A DNA stretch of 64,000 nucleotides from Aquarana catesbeiana (GCF_042186555.1 NC_133327.1:54434408-54498407); one strand, 5' to 3'. Counted from the first letter of the stretch, positions 1 through 12,082 are shown. The notes: generated from the sequence alone by a model not told the origin. Numbers and translations are program-made.

Positions 1-454
1 CCCAGCAACAATAGATTCCCCACCAGCAATACTACAATCCCACCACCTCCCCAGCGATAATAGATCCCCCATCAGCCGGCATAAATAGTCCCTCCAGAAC
101 ACCCCAGCATACCTTGCCATTCCATACAAGCAGTGTTGGAAGTGCCGAAACTCTGTTCCTGTTTCCCACTGAAAAAAGCCCTGAATATAACATTGCTATT
201 TACCCAACTAAAATGGCTGCTGTAGGTGACAGGATAATTGCACCAGTTCAGTAAAGCCTCTGCAAAACCTGCTGCAATCCCATCCACCCTCCCATGCCAC
301 AGTGGCCCTGGAAATGTATCCATCTCTGGTTCAGCTGTGCATTGGGTCTCGTAGGGGTGAGCGAATCTGTCCTGGTTTGGATTTTTAATTGTTTCCTTAA
401 TAAATTCTTGTTTTTTAATTAAGTTTATTTTTGGGGCTAATATTGTGTTCTTAT
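1..454. other. No recognisable gene
   Basis: AT-rich sequence with no coding pattern I recognise. A long open frame on the minus strand has low-complexity, non-domain-like content and is probably chance. The stretch directly upstream of the MMGT1-like pseudogene is T-rich and shows no clear promoter. Confidence 0.4.
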
Positions 455-706
455 TCTGGAAAGGGCTGCTGGGGGTCGGACTTGGCACATGTGCCCTTCT
501 CAGCGGCCCAGCATCATTCTTATATGTCGTTGGCTGATTTGAAAGATAAGACGTTACCAATAGATATAGTTCTACAAACCTTGATGGCATTTGTAGTGGC
601 CTGCTATGGCATAGTTCACATTGCTGGAGAGTTTAAAGACATGGATGCCCCTTTCAGAATTAAAGAATAGGACATTTGATACTTTAAGCAGCCATCCCTC
701 ATTTTG
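455..706 (+). pseudogene. MMGT1: MMGT1/EMC5-like processed pseudogene (fragment)
   Basis: The translation matches the N-terminal half of membrane magnesium transporter 1, also known as ER membrane protein complex subunit 5, a small ER membrane protein. Recognisable blocks in order are WKGLLGVGL, then FSAAQHHSYM, then LPIDIVLQTLMAF, CYGIVHIAGEFKDMD, and finally ELKNRTFDTL followed by HPSF. They fall in three frames, with frameshifts near 483 and near 648, so the copy is dead. No intron interrupts about 80 codons, which suggests a retrocopy, although I cannot place the parent exon boundaries. The match stops at about 706, where a repeat beginning GGGGTCAATTCACTA starts, so the C-terminal part is missing. 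Gene identity is fairly secure; the processed origin is inference. Confidence 0.8.
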
Positions 707-2076
707 GGGTCAATTCACTAACAGTTACCGCATGCAATAACGAGGTCACGTGACTAATTTTCATAAATTATTCCATGCTGTAAAAAAATTTCAATTCACT
801 AAAAAAAATAACGATTGTGTGGTATGTAACGCTAAATGAAAAATGTGCCGGTAAATATGGCATTAAAACCATGCGATAAGCTCTTAAGTCAAATTCACAA
901 AAGGAAAAGAGAGTAAAAAAAACATGTAATATTTATCACCAGGGTTTTGCTGGCAGTATCACATGCAGTATTTGTCAGAAACAGTGTGAGGTCCCCCCCT
1001 AATAGTTGGTTTCTAAGGAGCAGGTCGAGCTCTTAACAACGGATGAATCATCAGCTATCAGTTATCAGAACACATGGCAAAATTAAAAAAAAATGAATTT
1101 TGGGGTCCCCCTCAAAATTCATACCAGACCCTTATCCGAGCATGCAGCCCTGCAGGTCAGGAAAGGGAGGGGATGAGCAAGCCTCCCTCTCCTGAAACGT
1201 AACAGGCCACATTCCCTCAACATGGAGGTGCTATTGTGACTGTTCTCATGTACACCAATAGTAACTGGGCCCCAACGTTAGCTGGATGAAGATTCAGGAC
1301 TAAAGAATGCTCATTTACAGTTGCCACACAGAGACCTTTGCTAGTTACTTAGTTCAGAGGTATCTCCAAGGGGATACTACATAGGATTTTGTCATTTTCT
1401 TTGGGTACACCTTAAGCCTGTTACAATATCCTTATCCACAACACAGTTAATGTTTATATTCACTGTATACTACTGATCTTGCTGATTTATGCATTAATTC
1501 CAGTCTAGTGGTACAGAACTCTATTCTAAGGTACTTTGGCATAGTAATTCTACTGTCTAGCAAACTGTGTCTAAACCTGCCTTTTGTATAGTCATTTATG
1601 CTTAAATCCCCATTTACTCTAACCCAGGGGAAGCCAACCTTTGAAAGGTGGAGATCTACCTGAACAATATGAAAGAGATCAAAGATCACTGGGGTGCGCC
1701 TTTTCATTTATTCATTTATTAATTCATTTTTCTAGAAAAATAAATTTACTTACAAGACCCCAATATTAAGTAAGGACATATAATTCCTTCTGTGGCCATG
1801 AACCAAAGCATTATGGCCACAGTATGTGTACACACCCAACCGCAGCCTCTGCAGCTAAAAGGGGAGTGGTCAGATGGTGGTAAATCTGTGGCTCAGCTGA
1901 GGGGTTTTATTTTCCCCAATTGGGAAGTATTAAAACCCCTCAGCTAGTATGGGAAACTTCTCCTTACACAGGGTGCTCAGAAAACGCTCAACCAAACCCA
2001 TCCAGGGGCCCCTGATTACATCATATCTGACAAAACGCATAGGGTAGAGCCACACACATATGCGGTCATGCTCTAG
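707..2076. other. Unassigned repeat-like sequence
   Basis: Starts with a GGGGTCAATTCACTA motif, typical of short palindromic transposons; similar TGAATTGA-type sequence recurs near 3070-3150, so the two may be ends or relics of one family. Around 1100-1200 a short stretch (GGGTCCCC and CATACCAGACCC) resembles sequence near 34690-34790. No gene is recognised. Confidence 0.35.
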
Positions 2077-2176
2077 CCCACTGTCGGTTGCAAACAGGTC
2101 ACAGGAGGGCAGATAGAACTGCACTCCTGTGATCCATAGGAGAACTATAGCCAAAAAGCTTTGCCTATTCTTCAGC
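2077..2176. repeat. ~100-bp dispersed repeat, copy A
   Basis: Near-identical to 3797-3900 in the same orientation. Shared blocks include CTCTAGCCCACTGTCGG, TCACAGGAGGGCAGA and CTCCTGTGATCCATAGGAG. The last is part of an imperfect hairpin formed by CAGGAG and CTCCTG. No coding content. Confidence 0.75.
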
Positions 2177-3239
2177 CGAGTGTCGACCATTTTGGTTTCT
2201 GGAGGAAGACCTATCTTCGATATTGGCGTTTTTTACATGCTATCTTGCATCTTAAAGAAATGTAAGTGCAATACCTCTTAATAAATGTAGATGTTTTATT
2301 TCACTATGTTGAGCCCTTATTTTGCATATCCTATGATCCACTGAGAGTGGGTTGAGATTCGCTTGACTGTTTGCCAAGTGTTATTCATCTTGATTGTTTG
2401 GTTGAGTGTTTTCGGACCACCCTGTGTAAGGGGGTCACTGGCATTTTGGTAAGCCCCCTGTGTGGACACTCTGTGGGTGTCACAGCATCTATCTTTCGAT
2501 CTCTTTCCAATCCAACATGGAACTTCAGTTGAGACTGTTTCTCTACTTACTTCACAATTTTTGTTGAGGGTTATACAGTATATCAGTACATTTCTCAGTG
2601 TATTCTCTGGATTTCTCTAAAGACATTATCTACATGTTATCACTATGGATTCTTATTTGCTATTAAATATATGTTAGACACATAATTTGATTTCATGTGC
2701 TCCACTTTTTCCATGTTTTATGTGTGCCTAGTATCAGAGGTATAGTGTTCAGCTTTATTTATCACTAGCGCATATGACTCCTTTTTTCTTTTTATAAAAT
2801 TTATCAGTGTGGAATTGTTCTTCCCTGAGCTCAGGAATGAAAATAAATTGTAACATTTCACCAGAGGAACATTCTGTGAATGAAAGCACACCAAAATGTT
2901 TTCACAGTTTCATAATATTTATATGTGCCTTCAATTACAGAACTATCTTCCTCTGGTGCAGTGTTAGCATGTATAAAAAAAAATGCAAGAAAACAATGCT
3001 AAATTAAAGTGCTAAATATCACAAAACATAAATATTTTACACATTCGGTAAATAACACATATTTAAGTGAATTGACTACTTTTCCAATGAATACTGTATG
3101 AATTATTTTAACACAAAAATGTATGAGGTATTTATCTCTTAGTGAATTGATACCATGGTCTTTTATAGAAACTTTATTTACTTCTTTAGTAAACTCAGAT
3201 GCAAGCTTTTCCATATTGAAAGTTATATATTCATCCTAA
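2177..3239. other. No recognisable gene
   Basis: Non-coding, AT-rich sequence. A small inverted motif lies around 2423-2460, with GGGGGTCACTGG followed by AAGCCCCC. The short open frame at 2807-3007 has no recognisable domain. Confidence 0.35.
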
Positions 3240-3276
3240 CAGCACAGAGCACTTCATACCGAGCCCACCCAGTTGT

Positions 3277-3312
3277 GTGACAATAGCGAATTAATATTTG
3301 CTATTGTCACAC
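3277..3312. repeat. Perfect-arm hairpin
   Basis: Arms GTGTGACAATAGC and GCTATTGTCACAC flank a short AT-rich loop. The hairpin sits in a GC-richer repeat block (3240-3790) that leads into repeat copy B and is probably part of a non-autonomous transposon. Confidence 0.75.
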
Positions 3313-3796
3313 TGATTCTCCTCCCGGCCAATCAGGAAGCGGGTCCTAAGACCCATTTCCAGATTTGCCGAAAGGAGAAATAATCCTATTGGCCTAGGAG
3401 GAGGGAGGAGACGCACGGGGGAAGCCGCCATGATGCCAAAAAGGAGACACAGGGGAAGTCACCGCCTGGAGGGTAGCGCTGCCTGCACCATAGATGGGGT
3501 AAGTGTGTGGGTGACCCGACCAACTGTGGAGGGTGGCTGTGGGTGCACTGTTTGCCATCCTCCCAAAAAAATATACCAACAGCCACCACTGCTGAGCAGA
3601 AAACTGGGGACTGTCAGTCACTGGCTCCCTGCTCTGCCCCCCCCAGCGCTCACTGGAGCTCTGGTGTGTAGAGGGGGTGGAAGCTGCTCGCTGAGAGGCT
3701 GAGCCAGCTGCTAGTCCAGGCATCTGGGTGGATCCCGACCATATGGTCAGGATCTTTTCAGAGCCTGAACCAGTTCTTTGACGTCAGCCGACAGTG

Positions 3797-3900
3797 GGCT
3801 CTAGCCCACTGTCGGCTGCAAACGGGTCACAGGAGGGCAGAAAGAACTGCTCTCCTGTGATCCATAGGAGAACTATAGCCAAAAAGCTTTGCCTATACTT
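3797..3900. repeat. ~100-bp dispersed repeat, copy B
   Basis: Second copy of the repeat at 2077-2176, differing by a handful of substitutions. The 1.7-kb spacing and same orientation fit either two ends of one element or two independent insertions. Confidence 0.75.
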
Positions 3901-5304
3901 CTCCTTTAAATTATTTCAATGTCTTAATCTCACAGTTTGCTTAATATTGGAATTGTACAAAAGCTCCCACCTCGTCTGTGTAGTACCTACTGGTTTGATT
4001 GCCTTCTCATACAAAATAAAATCTTCAGTATTGTTTTTTTTTTAAAGAGATTGTACACACTCAGGGATATTTAAGGAAGCACGAGGCATACAGGAAAATG
4101 TTATGCTGCAATTGTTGATGAATATATATTGATAATTTTAGATCTACTGCCAAATCCAGGTCAGTCAAGGCAAATATTTCTCTAACAAATAGGTATAATT
4201 TATGTTTCCACTCTTCATAATTGGGCATTAATACTTCACACCCACAGAATTAACTCTTCACTTACTTGGAATCATTATGCCATAATGCATATACAACTAA
4301 GAACTGAAAAATATACTGTATATTCAACACACCCTTTTATCCATGTTATCACTTGTTTCCTTAGCACACACTTTTATGCTCAGTATTAGCACAGCATGCC
4401 AAATATCCTCAGGTAAACTCATATTATGCATAAAAAACATGGATAGTGTGAGTTAGGTACAAAATCAAAAGAGGCACCAACATCCCTGAACATAGTGTTT
4501 ATGCAGGATGGTTTGTTGTGGGAGTTTTGGTGGTGCCTTGACATAAAGTATACCTCAAAATTACTTAAAATGTACCGAATTTTATTAATACATAATTAAA
4601 AGAATGCATAGCATAAAACAGCAGATTAACATTATTTCTCATCATGGAAGGCATACCTGAAGGTAAGTTATGATATGATGTTTTTATACTGACATGTTTC
4701 ACCCAGAGGGGCTTTCTCAGGGGATTTATTCAAACAACGATCACTAATCAAAGAAGAAAAGGAGAAGGAAAAAACATAATAAAAAAGAACAATATATACA
4801 CAAGAATCAAACAAAATAACATAAACGATGCTCATTGTATAATGAGTATAATTATAATTCTAAGAAAAACATAAACAATACTCATTGTATAGCATTATAT
4901 TGTCATTATTCGCCATATTCAGCCATTTAGTAGCTTACCCGGACAAAGCCTCCTGTATTGCCAGACCAAAACCAACCGGACGCCGCAAGAAATGCAGGGT
5001 GAGCCGTGCCGCTACAGAGGGCACACCAGAAGGCCAAGCTACAATTATTAATGGTAGATTAATCTAGTGACACCGAAGTAATGGACATCAAAAAATGGAC
5101 ATCAAGAAAGAGGTATTGATGATAATAATACCCCTGAAATAGGGGGAAGAAAAAAGTTACTTACATAAAGAACTGCTAACATAAAATTTAAAAGAGGGTG
5201 CCAGACAAATAGGAGTTATCACAGCCAGCCAGGAAGGGGCTAGAATTCTAGTTATACACACAATACAATGTCCAGTACATAATCAGTCCAGACAGTGAAA
5301 AAGT
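3901..5304. other. No recognisable gene; short direct repeat
   Basis: AT-rich non-coding sequence. A 23-bp motif (ACATAAACRATRCTCATTG and four more bases) occurs twice, at 4819-4841 and 4869-4891. A TG-repeat lies just beyond, near 5380. Short open frames have no domain content. Confidence 0.35.
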
Positions 5305-5500
5305 CTCACACATGTGGTATCGCCATATTGGGGAGTCATTGCAGAATGTGTTTTGGGGTGTAAGTATGCCTATGTTGTGTGTGTGTGTGAGAAATAACAT
5401 GTTAAAATGGCAACTTTGTGAAAATGTTTTGTGAAAAAAAACTACAACTTAAAAAAACTCACCATGCCTCTTACTAAATACATCGGACTGTCTATTTTAA
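5305..5500 (+). mobile_element. Older piggyBac-family end, left part (split)
   Basis: Diverged plus-orientation match to the 3' subterminal region of the piggyBac family seen at about 17100-17330: CACACATGTGGTATC, TTTTGGGGTGTAA, GTGTGAGAAATAACAT. It breaks off at a TTAA (5497-5500) and resumes, in register, at 10864 on the other side of the younger element. Confidence 0.8.
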
Positions 5501-5859
5501 CCACTTCAGCCCCGGATCATTTGGCTGGCCAAAGACCAGAGGACTTTCTACAATTTGGCACTGTGCTGCTTTAACTGGTAATTGCATGGTCATGCAATGT
5601 TGTACCCAAACAAAATTTGCGTCCTTTTTTTTCCCACAAATAGAGCTTAGAAAAATAGAAAATTTTGAAAAAAAAAGATATTTTCTACTTTTTGTTATAA
5701 GAAAAATCCAATAAACTCAATTTTAGTCATACATTTAGGCCAAAATGTATTCAGCCACATGTCTTTGGTAAAAAAATGTCAATAAGCGTATATTTATTGG
5801 TTTGCGCAAAAGTTATAGCGTCTACAAACTAGGGTACATTTTCTGGAATTTACGCAGCT

Positions 5860-6700
5860 TTTAGTTTATGAATCTCATTTCTTGAGGTGCTAAAATGGCA
5901 GGGCAGTACAACCCCCCCCCCCAAATGACCCCATTTTGGAAAGTAGACACCCTAAGGAAATTGCTAAGAGGCATGTTGAGCCCATTGAATATTCTATTTT
6001 TTTGTCCCAAGTGATTGAATAATGACAAAAAAAAAAAATTTTTACAAAAAGTTGTCACTAAATGATATATTGCTCACACATGCCATGGTTATATGTGGAA
6101 TTGCACCCCAAAATACATTTTGCTGCTTCTCCTGAGTACGGGGATACCACATGTGTGGGACTTTTTGGGAGCCTAGCCACGTATGGGGCCCCGAAAACCA
6201 AGCACCATATTCAGGATTTCTAAGGGCATACATTTTTGATTTCACTCCTCACTACCTATCACAGTTTTGAAGGTCATAAAATGCCAAGATGGCACAAAAC
6301 CCAGCCAAATGACCCCATTTTGGAAAGTAGACACCTCAAGCTATTTGCTGAGAGGCATGTTGAGTCCATGGCATATTTTATATTTTGCCACAAGTTGTGG
6401 GAAAATGACAAACTTTTTTTTTTGCACAAAGATGTCACTAAATGATATATTGCTCACACATGCCATGGGCATATGTGGAATTACATCCTAAAATACATTT
6501 TGCTGCTTCTCCTGAGTATGGGGATACCACATATGTGGGACTTTTTGGGAGCCTAGCCGCGTACGGGGCCCCCGAAAACCAATCGCCGCCTTCAGGATTT
6601 CTAAGGGCGTAGAATTTTGAATTCACTCCTCACTACCTATCACAGTTTTGAAGGCCATAAAATGCCAAGATAGCACACCCCCCCAGGGGTTGAACTGTCG
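5860..6700. repeat. Subterminal ~380-bp tandem modules of piggyBac copy 1
   Basis: Two full modules and a partial third. Each contains CCCCATTTTGGAAAGTAGAC, then GAGGCATGTTGAG, then a T-rich block with TGTCACTAAATGATATATTG, then a CACATGTGTGGGA/CACATATGTGGGA block. The same modules recur in copy 2. They may carry binding sites for the transposase; that is inference. Confidence 0.75.
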
Positions 6701-7787
6701 TGGCATTTTATGCACAACATTTAGAAGCTTGTCACATCACCCACTCTTCTAACCACTTGAAGACAAAGCCCTTTCTGACACTTTTTGTTTACATGAAAAA
6801 ATATTTTTTTTGCAAGGAAATTACTTTGAACCCCCAAACATTATATATTTTTTTTAAAGCAAAGGCCCTACAGATTAAAATGGTGGGTGTTTAATTTTTT
6901 CTTTTCACACAGTATTTGCGCAGCGACTTTTCAAAAGCATTTTTTTGGGAAAAAAACAAACTTTTTTAATTTTAATGCACTAAAACACACTATATTGCCC
7001 AAATGTTTGATGAAATAAAAAAGATGATATTAGGCCGAGCACATGGATACCAAACACGACATGCTTTAAAATTGAGCACAAATGTGCAGCGGCGACAAAC
7101 TACATACGTTTTTAAAAGCCTTTAAATGCCTTTACAGGTTACCACTTTAGATTTATGGAGGAGGTCTACTGCTAAAATTACTGCCCTCGATCTGACCTTC
7201 ACGGTGATACCTCACATGCATGGTGCAATTGCTGTTTACATATGACGCCGACCGACGCTTGCGTTCGCCTTTGACAAGAGCAGGGGGGGACAGGGGTGTT
7301 TTTTTTTTTTTTCTAAGTATTTATTTTGCTTTTTTATTTTATTTTTAAACTGTTCCTTTTTATTTATATAATTTTTTTATAATTTTCATTGTTATCTCAG
7401 GGAATGTAAATATCCCTATGATAGCAATAGGTAGTGACAGGCACTCTGTTTTGAAAAAATTGGGGTCTATCAGACCCTAGATCTCTCCTCTGCCCTCAAG
7501 ACATCTGACCATATCCAGATCAGTGTGATAAAATGCTTTCCCAATTTCCCAATGACGCTGTTTATATCCAGTGAAATCTAAGTAATGAAATGCTCGTAGC
7601 TTACGGTTTCTTAGGCCATTGAGATGATTGGAGCCATTCTGGTCTCTGATCAGTCCTATGGTCAGCTGGCGGAACCACCGGCTGCATTTTCAGATTCCCT
7701 GTTTTGACAGGAGAGACAGAGAAAACCATGGAAGACGGTGGAGGGGACATTCCCTCCCACTGGGCTAATTAGCTGCTAGGATTGATT

Positions 7788-9555
7788 TTACATGAAAGCC
7801 GACTGCTGGCTGAAAAGAATGATACCAAGATAATACCTAAACCTGCAGGCATCATTCTGGTATAACCACTCAAAGTCCCAGCAACATACCAGTACGTTGC
7901 TGGTCCTTGTTAGGCCTATATTGTAATCTTTTTTTTCATGCAGCCTGTGGGCTGAACGAAAAAAAGAGATTGATTGGTGGAATTTAAGGAAGGATCCAGT
8001 CCATCCTGAAGCTCTGTATAGCACATGTGCGTTCAGCAAAGCCAATTGAAATAAGTATACAGACACTTTTTTATACCAGTGTCTGGCCTTACGGGCAACT
8101 AGGTATGGCGCCAACAACTGAGGTCCAGCCCTCCCATATTTTGGTTATATTCATGAACACAGAGGGGTTTCTCCACAACACCAGTCGCCGTAGTAATTTG
8201 GACCATCGTGTCTGCATGAAGAGAGGTAAGAACAAAAACATTCTTATTATCCCTCCACTTCATAGAGAGCAAGTTATTACACTTCAAGCAGGCTCTCTCC
8301 CCCAGCCTAAGACGGGAATCTACAAGCCGCTGGGGAAAGCCCTGGCGATTAGATAGCACGGTGCCACTCCAATCTGATGATCAAACAAGTGACTAAAAAG
8401 TGGCACGCTCATGTAATAATTGTCAATGTACAAGTGGTACCCCTTTCCAAATAAGGGTGACACCAAGTCCCACACAATCTTGCCAGCGCTTTCTATGTAG
8501 TCAGGGCAGTTTGTCAGCTGTACGTGACTTTATCTTCCTGGGAAGATACTGTTTGAATGAAGTGGCCAGAAAACTTAATCAGGGACTCATCAACGCAGAC
8601 AACTTGATGGGGAGTAAACAAGTCTGCAAAACGTTGGTTGAAGTGGTTTACGAGGGGCCGAATTTTGTAGAGCCGATCGTATCCAGGGTCTCCACGAAGA
8701 TGACAGAGTTAATTGTTGTTGAAATGCATGAACCGCAAAATCTGCTCGTAACGTGCCCTGGCCATGGAAGCAGAGAACACGGGCATATGGTGAACTGGGT
8801 CAGTGGACCAATATGACCGCAACTCACTCTTTTAGGTTATGCCCATGAGGAGGGATAGGCCCAGAAAGATCTTAAATTCGGAAACTGTAATTGGTTTCCA
8901 ATCTTTGTCAAGGGAGGACTTTGGATTAATGGCGATGTATTGACCAGCATACAAATTGCTTTGGTCCACAATAGATCTATAGAGGTCTTCGGTGAAAAAC
9001 AGAGAATAAAAATCAAGTGATGTAAAATCAACTGTTTCCACCTGAATGCCGGGTTGGCCAGTGAATGGGGGAAGTACGGGTGCTGCAGAAGTGGTGGGTT
9101 CCCAATTAGGATTAGCGAATGCAGCAGGAAGGGCACTATGGGCTAGATGGGCCTGTCTTTGTCTTCTTGGTGGCAGTGGGACACTACTTGTGCTTGCCAC
9201 CTCATCAGCTTGAATTGCACTTATGGGACTCACCATGTCACCAAGTGTTACTGCAGTGCTGGCTGTACGACCAGGGTGTAATAGGCCGCTGGTGCTTTCC
9301 AGTTCACCAGAAGTAATAGCGTCGCTAGTACTTCTCTGCTCCATACGAGAGCCCTGCGGTTCTTGCACCTCAACAGCAGAAGAAGGTTGGGGTCTGGTAC
9401 GCCTGACCTTGGCAGTGACCACAAATCCATCATCAGATTCTGTCTACAGATTCGTAGTCTGAGCCTGAATCTGACAGATGAGTGACTTCCTCTTCACTAT
9501 CTGTCATGCTCAGAAATGTGTAGGCCTCTTCACTACTGTACCTTCGATTTGCCAT
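7788..9555 (-). pseudogene. piggyBac transposase pseudogene (copy 1)
   Basis: Reads 3' to 5' from an ATG at 9555 (start MANRRYSSEEAYTF, an acidic N-terminus usual for vertebrate piggyBac-like proteins). The frame shifts near 9445 into 8832-9422, which carries the start of the DDE_Tnp_1_7 domain (FFTEDLYRSIVDQ, then VSEFKIFLGL). Then come diverged pieces with RYEQILRFMHFNNN (about 8730), GYHLYIDNYYMSVPLF (about 8430, an expected catalytic Asp in YIDN), CLKCNNLLSMKWRDNK (about 8280) and YNQNMGGLDLS (about 8120). The C-terminal cysteine-rich domain is missing: after LLNAHVLYRASG (about 8020) the sequence jumps to the 3' non-coding region. The tail to 7788 is also conserved in copy 2 outside the reading frame, so it is probably 3' UTR. 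Several frameshifts and stops make it inactive. Confidence 0.88.
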
Positions 9556-9959
9556 TTTGGGCTCTAAATTTAGTGGTACAGTAATGAGACTCACAGATAA
9601 AAAAGCTCCTGACTGTCAGCAACTGTATCAAAACGCTATCAAAAAAACTGTTAGTGATCGCAGGGATCGGGCCTAACTCTGTGAACGCTGCAGTTATGTG
9701 TTTTGTGTTTTGTGACAGTGATCAATCGATACTGCACTTGGGTGGGCTGGCCTGGGCGGAGGGGCAAAACACAGGTGCTAGCAGGTATCTGGGTTGATCC
9801 CGCTAACACTGCATTTTTGGGAACCCTAAACTGCTGGGGACGCTAGTATAGATCTGATCAGATATTGATCCGTTCAGATACTATACCACTAAGGGAGGTG
9901 TATGCTGCGTGGGTGTTAGCGGTACTGTCACAAACCTGACGCTGCCTGGGGCAGCGCAG

Positions 9960-10490
9960 ACCCTAACTGACCCTAAAACCCAACTTATATCACCCACCGG
10001 GCGATCAGGGGGTTAAACCTTTATTAGGTAATAAACGGCAGGTGCCCTGACACTATAAAAAACAAACTAACTAAACCAACGACACCCATAACAGTTATAC
10101 GGTGATCACTGGTAAAAGGGTTAACTAGGGGGAAATCAGGGGGTTAAATTTATTAGGTAGTATATGGGGGTACCTGACGCTATAAAAACTTGACGCTGAA
10201 CCTAAATACTTACCTGGCTAACTAGCGTCACCTGTGACACTAATACAGCGATCAGAAAAAAGATCACTTAGTGACACTGGAGACAGAGGTTAACTGGGGG
10301 GTGATCAAGGGGTTAACCCTCTATTAGGAGGGGTTAGTGGGGTACTCTAGACCTAAAGGGGCCTACCACTAACTGCTCTACCACTTATAACAGTCACAAA
10401 TTACACCAATGCAGTAATCAGTAAAAAAAAAACCTGCTATTGGTGTCACTGTGACAGGGGGTGCAGAGAGGGTGATCGGGGTGATTGGGG
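9960..10490. repeat. Degenerate ~140-bp repeats upstream of transposase (copy 1)
   Basis: Three or more diverged modules share GGGGGTTAA, TTTATTAGG, CACTATAAA/GCTATAAA and a GTGATCA-type motif. The equivalent region in copy 2 (about 12960-13470) has the same arrangement in reverse complement. Probably the transposon's 5' non-coding region, containing possible protein-binding repeats. Confidence 0.6.
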
Positions 10491-10863
10491 GGGGTGATTA
10501 GTGTGCCTGCGTGTTCTACTGTAAGTGTAGTGTTGGTGGAAACTTACTTGATGTCTTCTCTCCTCGGAAGCCGGAACGAAAAGGCTTCACGAGGAGCATT
10601 GACATCACTTCCTCTGCTTCTGTTTACAGTTCAGAAGCAGAGGAAGCATTCTATTTGCCAGGAGTGATCATGAGGGGGTGGCCATGTATCAGTGGCTTCC
10701 CCCTCAGCACGGATCACTCCTGGACCTAATCCGACTGCCGCAGACACCGGGGGGGTCCGATCGGACCCCCCGCCCGCGGGCAGGCAGGGACGTACAGGTA
10801 AGCCCTTATGCCTGCCTGTGTCATTGTGCCGACGTACATCGGCGTGCGGCGGTCGGCAGCTGG

Positions 10864-11305
10864 TTAAGAAAAAAGGAGTCATTTGGGGGTTATTTACACT
10901 GTCCTGGCTATTTAGGGCCTCAAGAAATAAGAAATGAAATATGCAGCTTGTAGACTCTATAACTTTCACACAGACTAAATATTATACACTGATTTTGGTT
11001 GTTTTTGCCAAGGAAATGTTGCAGAATACATTTTGGTCTAAATTTATGAAGAAAGATTATTTATTTGCAAAATGTTATAATAGAAACTAACAGAAAACGT
11101 ATTTTTTTTAAATTTTCGGCATTTTTGCATTTATATAGCAAAATAAAAAACATAGTGGTGAATAAATACCACCAAATAAAGCTCTATATGTCTCAAAAAA
11201 TGATAAAATGTAATTTGGTACAGTGTTACATGACTGAGTAACTGTCATTCAAAGTGTGACAGCACTGAAATTTGGCCTGGAAGGGGGTGAAAGTGTCCAA
11301 TACAG
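10864..11305 (+). mobile_element. Older piggyBac-family end, right part (split)
   Basis: Continues the diverged copy interrupted at 5500. GGAGTCATTTGGGGGTTAT, then GGCCTCAAGAAATAAGAAATG, then TATAACTTT, TACATTTTGG and AAGCTCTATAT, matching the 3' end of copy 2 at 17320-17774. It ends near 11303, where GGCCTGGAAGGGGGTGAAAG corresponds to the terminal GGTCCGGGGCTGAAGTGG; the terminal TTAA has decayed. Confidence 0.8.
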
Positions 11306-11816
11306 TGGTTCGATCTGAACCAGAGAAAGTTCGGCTGATCCCTACTCACGAGTCATAGCCCATTGCAACCTTAAATCCCACCAAAAACGCGTTCATTTTG
11401 CATTCCTATTGACTATTGTGTTCTGTTACAATACTGACATTTTGATGAAATCTCACATTTTATGAAATTATTGGTAAATAAAAACTCTCAGTTCTTCTCA
11501 TCTCTAATACTAATATTTCCACAATACTGCAATATTAGGGCTATTTTAAACTGCATGTGCTTGCTTGCAAGAATTAACAAATGTTTTGGTAATGGCTGTA
11601 TGTGATTGGTTTAGTCCAATGAAAAGTGCAGATCAATACATCAAAAAAGAAGCATAAAGCATTTTTACTGCACTTTATGGCATACTTGTGTGAAGAAACC
11701 CCATAAGAAACAATGGGCTTTTTTAATGTCCCTCTTTTGAACCTGTGGTAACGACAATTAATCTGGCTTCTGTATCTAGTAGTAGTTGATTGCATTCATC
11801 TATATTTGTGATATTG
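11306..11816. other. No recognisable gene
   Basis: A short motif near 11310-11340 (GGTTCGATCTGAACC, then GGCTGATCCCTACTC) resembles the hAT-like end at 42640-42686. Otherwise unassigned sequence. Confidence 0.35.
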
Positions 11817-11985
11817 GAGGCATTATTATTATTATTATTATTCAGGATTTATATAGCGCCAACAGTTTACGCAGCGCTTTACAATATAAAAGGGAGACAA
11901 TACAGTTATAATACAATACAATACAATACAATACAATAGGATTAAGAGGGCCCTGCTCAGAAGAGCTTACAATCTAATAGTTTTT
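11817..11985 (-). mobile_element. Rex1-like LINE, 5'-truncated 3' end
   Basis: On the minus strand it reads AGATTGTAAGCTCTTC, GCAGGGCCCTCT, then TGTAAAGCGCTGCGTAAACTG, GGCGCTATATAAATCC and an AAT-repeat tail. This is the same 3' end as the LINE at 30996-31895. An internal TGTAT pentanucleotide run (about 11912-11938) has expanded. No protein is left. Confidence 0.88.
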
Positions 11986-12082
11986 TTTGCTATTCATTCA
12001 TAGATCTTCTTTAAATACTGAGGAAGCTATGTTATGAAACATTTCCAACATTACAGAACAAGTCCAGATAAATATTACCTAC

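Larger units (their letters stand above)
5501..10863 (-). mobile_element. piggyBac-type element, copy 1
   Basis: Flanked by TTAA at 5497-5500 and 10864-10867, the hallmark target duplication of piggyBac. The ends read CCACTTCAGCCCCGG on the left and, on the opposite strand, CCAGCTGCCGACCGCC on the right; the inverted repeat is short and imperfect. The transposase relic lies on the minus strand (about 7960-9555). Subterminal regions are repetitive: ~380-bp modules at 5860-6700 and degenerate ~140-bp modules at 9960-10490. It is inserted into an older relative. Overall it matches copy 2 (12836-17774) in opposite orientation over most of its length. The transposase is broken, so the copy is not autonomous. 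Confidence 0.85.

Noticed and set aside
72..590. 172-codon open frame on the minus strand
   Set aside because: No recognisable domain; it overlaps the MMGT1-like match on the opposite strand, and the composition looks like chance.
3394..3723. Overlapping open frames on both strands in a GC-rich block
   Set aside because: Low-complexity Pro/Ser content, no domain, and the block is part of a repeat; probably spurious.
8400..8816. 138-codon plus-strand open frame inside piggyBac copy 1
   Set aside because: It is antisense to transposase codons (RYEQILRFMHF and YIDNYYM motifs on the minus strand), so it is a shadow.
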